Assembly (NCBI GenBank): GCA_013289795.1
Contig: JABCZH010000013.1
Location: 1 to 64,000 of the forward strand
DNA: 64,000 bases
Direction of reading: 5' to 3'
Origin: Acidobacteriota bacterium
GTDB taxonomy: Bacteria > Acidobacteriota > Terriglobia > Terriglobales > Acidobacteriaceae
The notes below the pieces were generated by a model. That model did not search any database, was not told the origin of the DNA, and worked only from the letters and a program-made list of their open reading frames with translations. Both the position numbers and the translations under genes were made by a program. Each line of letters opens with the position of its first letter. Position 1 is the stretch's first letter. Positions 60,223 to 64,000 of the stretch are shown here, in pieces.

Positions 60223-60255
60223 TCAAATCTTTATGTAATCCTATGTAACCTTGAT

Positions 60256-60831
60256 TCAGCCCTGCTTTTCGACCAGTAGGACTTTTTCGTCGCCGTCAAG
60301 CTCCCGCAACTTTACCTCGATGATCTCCTGCGACGTGGTCTGCACCTTGCGCCCCACAAAAGTCGCTTCAATCGGCAGCTCACGATGGCCGCGATCGATC
60401 AGTACGCATAGCTGCACCTGCCGTGGTCGACCCTGGCGAAACAGCGCGTCCAGGGCGGCGCGCACTGTGCGCCCGGTGTAGAGCACATCGTCGGCCAGAA
60501 TGATGTTCTTGCCGGCGATGGGGAATCCGATGTCGCTCTTCTGCACGATCGGCTGCGGCCCCACCGTGGAAAGATCGTCTCGGTACAGGCTGATGTCAAG
60601 CGTGCCCACCGGCACCGGGGTCTTTTCAATGCGCTGGATCATTTCTCCCAGGCGCTGCGCCAGAAATACTCCGCGACGGCGGATGCCCACAATCCCCAGG
60701 TCCGCGGCCCCGTTGTTTTTCTCGATGATCTCGTGAACCAAACGGACCAGAGTGCGCTCGATTTCCGACGCCGACATCAACTGTGCCTTCTCTTTCAGGT
60801 TAGCGGGACGAGTCGAGGGTCGTGGCGTCAT
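60256..60831 (-). CDS. pyrR: Bifunctional PyrR: pyr operon regulator / uracil phosphoribosyltransferase
   Basis: 191 residues. The PRPP-binding motif is IILADDVLYTGRTVRAALD, and LGIVGIRRRGVFLAQRL near residue 60 is the conserved PyrR N-terminal loop with the basic patch. PyrR binds UMP-charged pyr mRNA to promote attenuation and has uracil phosphoribosyltransferase activity. Start ATG 60831 is preferred; the frame extends to 60870 but adds atypical residues. It is the first gene of pyrR-pyrB-pyrC, the order seen in Gram-positive bacteria and some others. Confidence 0.92.
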   Translation of the reverse strand: MTPRPSTRPANLKEKAQLMSASEIERTLVRLVHEIIEKNNGAADLGIVGIRRRGVFLAQRLGEMIQRIEKTPVPVGTLDISLYRDDLSTVGPQPIVQKSDIGFPIAGKNIILADDVLYTGRTVRAALDALFRQGRPRQVQLCVLIDRGHRELPIEATFVGRKVQTTSQEIIEVKLRELDGDEKVLLVEKQG

Positions 60832-60887
60832 GAACGCTGAATCATACGCGGGGAAAGCACTGCGGGGCAAGGTGGCGCGGACAGCCC

Positions 60888-61529
60888 CTACATCCGGTCC
60901 TTCCTGCGCATCATGGCCGCCGCAACTGCGCCTCCGAGGCTGGAAAGAATCAAGAATGCCACCAGCACGACCGCCAGCGACAAGCCCATCATCAAGACTA
61001 GGCCGGGTGGAGTCTTCAGGTATTCGAAGGCCTTCTGGACTTGCGGGTCAGGGCTGCGCGCAGCTGATTGCGCTATGGCGTCCAGCAGGGCCTTCCGCAA
61101 CTCCCCGCCGCTATGAAAAACCAACGTCCCTAGCGCGCTGAAGATGGCAAAAAAACCGAAGCCAAACGTTCCACCGACCGCACCCAAACGGGTTCCCATG
61201 GCGGGAGTGAGGTTGCTGGTTGGGTTGCGGCGGCGATAAAACACGACCGAAAGTACCCCCGCGGCAATCATGCCCAACCCAAACGCACCCAAGGGAACGA
61301 ACATCAGAAAAGCTGCAATCAGTCCGGCCAACCCCGCCGAGGGCAGGGCGTCCGACCATCGAATTACCGTTCCGCCGTGGTGGCCGGGGAGGGAACCGCC
61401 GCCTGGCTCTGCCGGAAAAACCGCTTCCGCGTTTGCTCCTCCGACGCGGATCTGCGGCGCATTGCACTGTGGGCAGAAGGGAATACCGTCTTCGACGTTC
61501 GAGCCACACTTATAGCAGGGATGTTCCAC
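60888..61529 (-). CDS. Zinc-ribbon membrane protein, function unknown
   Basis: 213 residues. The N-terminus is a four-Cys zinc ribbon, CYKCGSNVEDGIPFCPQC (CxxC-x11-CxxC). After a Gly-rich linker come membrane helices at about 63-83, 84-100, 115-137 and 178-205, ending in a basic tail (MMRRKDRM). This layout (zinc ribbon plus DUF-type membrane domain) is common among acidobacterial proteins of unknown role. It lies upstream of pyrR on the same strand with a 56-base gap, so cotranscription is possible. Confidence 0.75.
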   Translation of the reverse strand: MEHPCYKCGSNVEDGIPFCPQCNAPQIRVGGANAEAVFPAEPGGGSLPGHHGGTVIRWSDALPSAGLAGLIAAFLMFVPLGAFGLGMIAAGVLSVVFYRRRNPTSNLTPAMGTRLGAVGGTFGFGFFAIFSALGTLVFHSGGELRKALLDAIAQSAARSPDPQVQKAFEYLKTPPGLVLMMGLSLAVVLVAFLILSSLGGAVAAAMMRRKDRM

Positions 61530-61596
61530 TGGACTTCAAGGTACCGCAGGGCAGGGCAGCGCGCAAGGAAGGCGCCAACCGCTTGCAGATCGGCTG

Positions 61597-62229
61597 TTAG
61601 ATCTCCCCCTGCTTGCCTCGGGTGTGTACATACACCATTTCGAAGGTCGAGCCCTTTCCTTTTTCCGCGGGTTCGATGGCCACCACGTGCTGATTATCTT
61701 CGGTACCAACTTTAAGCTCGATCACGTTCCCCGTGTTGTCGCCCTCGCATTTCAGCTCCTTCGACTTGTTTGAGCCCTTGTCGTCGTCATCAATGTTGAC
61801 GCCACTCTTGACATTTCCACCATGCTGGCTGCTGTGGCACTCCAGCACCTTGCCGTATTTCTTCAGTTTCTCGCGATAGAACGCGACGATCTTGGAGGCA
61901 TCATCGTCCGAATCGTAATGCGCCACCACGAGCTTCACTCCGAATGCCGAAGTAAAGAGGGCAAGGTTGGCATTGCTCCGGTCCTCGTCGTGCTGCCGCA
62001 ACCGTGCTCCAGGATAGGTAGGCAAGCCGAGTTCCCGCTGGTCAACATCCGACCCAACATGCACGTCGCCCACGGTGCTCTTGAGGTCGAAGTTTTTGTC
62101 TTGGCCTGTATCGTCCGCAGCCTGTGCACTTACGCCGGTGGACGAGAATGCAAGCACCACGGCCAGCGCCAATCCAAATAACGGGGAATAGGAGCGTTCT
62201 TTTCTGCGGGTCAAACTGTTCAAAGTCAT
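61597..62229 (-). CDS. Exported protein, paralogue of the next gene upstream
   Basis: 210 residues with a signal peptide (about 1-36, cleavage near VSAQA). The mature part shares its plan with the 62262-62858 product: a VGDVHVGSDVDQRELGLPTYPGA segment, FGVKLVVAHYDSDDDASKIVAFY, then CEGDNTGNVIELKVGTEDNQH and a C-terminal VYVHTRGKQGEI, of which short parts are quoted as landmarks. No family with known function was recognised. The repeated YPGA motif and helix-strand pattern suggest a folded periplasmic domain. Two Cys may form a disulfide. Confidence 0.7.
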   Translation of the reverse strand: MTLNSLTRRKERSYSPLFGLALAVVLAFSSTGVSAQAADDTGQDKNFDLKSTVGDVHVGSDVDQRELGLPTYPGARLRQHDEDRSNANLALFTSAFGVKLVVAHYDSDDDASKIVAFYREKLKKYGKVLECHSSQHGGNVKSGVNIDDDDKGSNKSKELKCEGDNTGNVIELKVGTEDNQHVVAIEPAEKGKGSTFEMVYVHTRGKQGEI

Positions 62230-62261
62230 ATGTCCTCCAAAAGAATTACAGCGCGCGAATA

Positions 62262-62858
62262 CTAAATGGTGCCTTCCTTGCCTCTGGTTTGGATGAACAC
62301 CAACGCAAAATCCGATCCGTTGCCCTGAGGTTCAACCGATACCAGGTGCTGATTGTCTTCCGTTCCGACCTTGAGCTCGACTACGCTTCCATTGTTGTCG
62401 CCCTCGCACCGGACCTCGCGCGAACTGGAATTGTGGCCAGCCTTCACCGTGAGGTCACCACCGTGCTTGTCGGTCAGGCACTGAATGACCTTACCGAACT
62501 TCTTCAACTGGTCCTGATAGAACGCCTGTACTTTGCTCGGCGAATCGTCCGACTCATATTCGAGCGCCACCACCTTCACGCCAAAGAAACTGCTGGAGAT
62601 GTTGACGTTTGCGCTCTTGCTGTCGTTTCCCGTCTTCTCTTTCTTTCGCGCGCCGGGATAGACCGCCAGCCCCGTATCCTTGACATTGGCGTCTTCGTCA
62701 ACGTGGATGCCTCCCACGGGGGTCTGGATGTCGACCTTGCTATTGTTGCCGTCGCGATCTTTCACATCAACCGTGCAACCCAGCACGGTCAGCCACCCCG
62801 CGAACGCCACCGCAATCAGGGCCTTGGTCCTATTGTCGAGAGCTTTGGGTATGAGCAT
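62262..62858 (-). CDS. Lipoprotein-like exported protein, paralogue of the next gene downstream
   Basis: 198 residues. The N-terminal hydrophobic segment ends WLTVLGC (Cys28), a good lipobox (TVLGC), so lipid anchoring is likely, whereas its paralogue has an ordinary signal peptide. The mature part has TPVGGIHVDEDANV, GLAVYPGARKK, FGVKVVALEYESDDSPSKVQAFY and VELKVGTEDNQHLVSVEP, aligning along the whole length with the 61597-62229 product. The two genes are 32 bases apart. The start lies 29 bases inside the 3-prime end of the GH3 gene. Function unknown. Confidence 0.72.
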   Translation of the reverse strand: MLIPKALDNRTKALIAVAFAGWLTVLGCTVDVKDRDGNNSKVDIQTPVGGIHVDEDANVKDTGLAVYPGARKKEKTGNDSKSANVNISSSFFGVKVVALEYESDDSPSKVQAFYQDQLKKFGKVIQCLTDKHGGDLTVKAGHNSSSREVRCEGDNNGSVVELKVGTEDNQHLVSVEPQGNGSDFALVFIQTRGKEGTI

Positions 62859-64000
62859 GTTGAGAATCTCCTTCTGCGATATGCGCCGGGCGCTCTATCC
62901 CAGCGCCGCGCGCGGCGACCCCTGGAATCGTAACCGGGAGATGGCCGCGAATCGCGATCTCCCCGAACAACGCCTTCACCGCACTCACGTCCGCAATCGA
63001 CACATTAGAGAAAGCGCAAAGGTAATTCTGAATCGATGGGAAGCTTTGCGCCAAATACGGGCTTCCCATCGCCAAGACCACGGTCTTCTCAGCTCCCCGG
63101 TCCAGGATATTCTGCAACAGCGCCCCGCTTGCATCTGCGACGGTGACAGAGTTGACCAATCGGTTAGCCCCCTGGGCAGTGCTGCCGGGCGTTGGAACCC
63201 CGTACACCGCGGCGATCACGGCCTGCGCCTCATCCACCGCTCTCAACACGCCAGCCGACATGCCATCGATGATTTTGGAATCGACATACAGACCGTTGGC
63301 ATCCGGCACGCGTTCGCGAATCTGGCGCTCCATCGTCCGTCCCGCGTCCATGCGCACATCGTCCACAAGAATCACAACCACCAGGCGATTGCGTACTTCC
63401 TCCACTTTCTGATACGGCAGGCCGGGCGCAGCAGTTCCCATTTCTTTGAGAGGCAGGAGTCTGCCATTGTCGCGTACCAGTGTGACCGCATCATCTGCAA
63501 CGTGTTGGCCAATGGCCACATCGGCGGGTTTACCGACCAACTCTGAAAGGTTACCCAAGTTGACCAGTCGTACTTTGTTCAGACCGACGGAGGCCTTTGC
63601 TTTCAGTATCTTGAGCACTGACGCGTCGAGCTGCGAAGAGGAAATCTCGCCGCTCCGAACCGCCGCCAGCATCGCCCTATACGAGGCGTCCAAATCCGCC
63701 GGAATGAGCAACAGGTCATTTCCCGCTTTGAAAGCATCGACAGCCGCGCGGCCGATGTGGCCGGCATAGAGCCGCGTGAGCCCCGCCATGTCTAACGCGT
63801 CAGTTACCACAATTCCTTTGAATCCAAGCTGCTCCTTAAGCAGGCCCGTAACAATTACGGGCGATGTTGAAGCTACCCGATCCGCTTGCGCATCCAGCGC
63901 CGGAACCGTGACGTGCGCCACCATGATCGAGTCCACCCCCGCCTCGATAGCCCTGCGAAACGGCGGTAACTCGACCGATTGCAGTCGCGCGATGTCGCCC
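62830..64000 (-). CDS. GH3 family glycosidase (beta-N-acetylhexosaminidase-like), 5-prime end outside the window
   Basis: At least 390 C-terminal residues; the gene runs past the window edge, where the frame is open. The GH3 catalytic region is FKGIVVTDALDMAGLTRLY, in which the Asp of TDALDM is the expected nucleophile. SIMVAHVTVPALD, about 35 residues earlier, is the conserved VMxAHxxxP strand of NagZ and related beta-hexosaminidases. The second (C-terminal) domain from about residue 160 of the visible part is typical of GH3 enzymes with an extra alpha/beta domain, so this is a two-domain form rather than the short NagZ of enterobacteria. Peptidoglycan or amino-sugar recycling is likely. Confidence 0.88.
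   Translation of the reverse strand, partial: GDIARLQSVELPPFRRAIEAGVDSIMVAHVTVPALDAQADRVASTSPVIVTGLLKEQLGFKGIVVTDALDMAGLTRLYAGHIGRAAVDAFKAGNDLLLIPADLDASYRAMLAAVRSGEISSSQLDASVLKILKAKASVGLNKVRLVNLGNLSELVGKPADVAIGQHVADDAVTLVRDNGRLLPLKEMGTAAPGLPYQKVEEVRNRLVVVILVDDVRMDAGRTMERQIRERVPDANGLYVDSKIIDGMSAGVLRAVDEAQAVIAAVYGVPTPGSTAQGANRLVNSVTVADASGALLQNILDRGAEKTVVLAMGSPYLAQSFPSIQNYLCAFSNVSIADVSAVKALFGEIAIRGHLPVTIPGVAARGAGIERPAHIAEGDSQHAHTQSSRQ

Overview
The window is a 64 kb chromosomal segment, G+C-rich and densely coding. It comes from a Gram-negative, motile bacterium, most probably an acidobacterium (Acidobacteriota, Terriglobia-like). That placement is inferred from gene content: one large collinear flagellar cluster with P- and L-ring genes, a DUF2844/DUF3443 secreted pair, an MbfA-type ferritin/VIT fusion, and a zinc-ribbon MshEN protein beside the motor switch genes. 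No rRNA, tRNA, CRISPR array, insertion sequence or prophage was recognised.

Layout. (1) 1-870: no convincing gene. (2) 0.9-6.3 kb: DoxX-like protein, GT2 glycosyltransferase, a membrane protein divergent from a TetR regulator with a clear operator, a TIGR04282-type transferase overlapping a GT87 membrane glycosyltransferase, and a secreted protein. (3) 6.3-8.9 kb, minus strand: BON-domain protein, a possible 42-codon ORF, a methyltransferase and a radical SAM/SPASM enzyme. (4) 9.3-14.2 kb: DUF2844 protein, a DUF3443 lipoprotein with pepsin-like motifs, MbfA, a membrane diguanylate cyclase and an OmpR-type regulator.

(5) 14.5-43.1 kb: the flagellar locus, all on the plus strand. It begins with three sigma-54 pathway regulators: an AAA+ activator without a DNA-binding domain, a soluble kinase and an NtrC-type activator. 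A consensus sigma-54 promoter lies between the first and second. The order is then flgBC-fliEFGHIJ, fliK-flgD-flgE, fliN-fliO-fliPQR-flhB-flhA-fliA, fliM-fliN/Y-MshEN-cheY-cheX, and flgF-flgG-flgA-flgH-flgI-flgJ. Many neighbours overlap by 4 bp, so translation is probably coupled. Filament genes, motAB and flhFG are not in the window. The cluster ends in a strong hairpin overlapping the flgJ stop codon. Opposite it is a tiny Lys-rich ORF with its own Shine-Dalgarno sequence and promoter.

(6) 43.4-57.9 kb: hydantoinase-B-like protein, DUF1572 protein, tdh, aroC, def-fmt-rsmB, a PASTA protein converging on and overlapping rsmB, recQ, a class A penicillin-binding protein and a multicopper oxidase with permuted copper motifs. 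(7) 57.9-64 kb, minus strand: a pyrR-pyrB-pyrC operon, a zinc-ribbon membrane protein, two paralogous exported proteins and a GH3 glycosidase cut by the window end.

The most interesting points are the MshEN protein inside the fliM/fliN/cheY/cheX switch module, the FlhB autocleavage site reading NPNE rather than NPTH, the pepsin-like arrangement in DUF3443, the Lys-rich micro-ORF, the 272 bp antisense overlap of rsmB with the PASTA gene, and several promoters whose predicted start sites fall on or within a few bases of the start codon.
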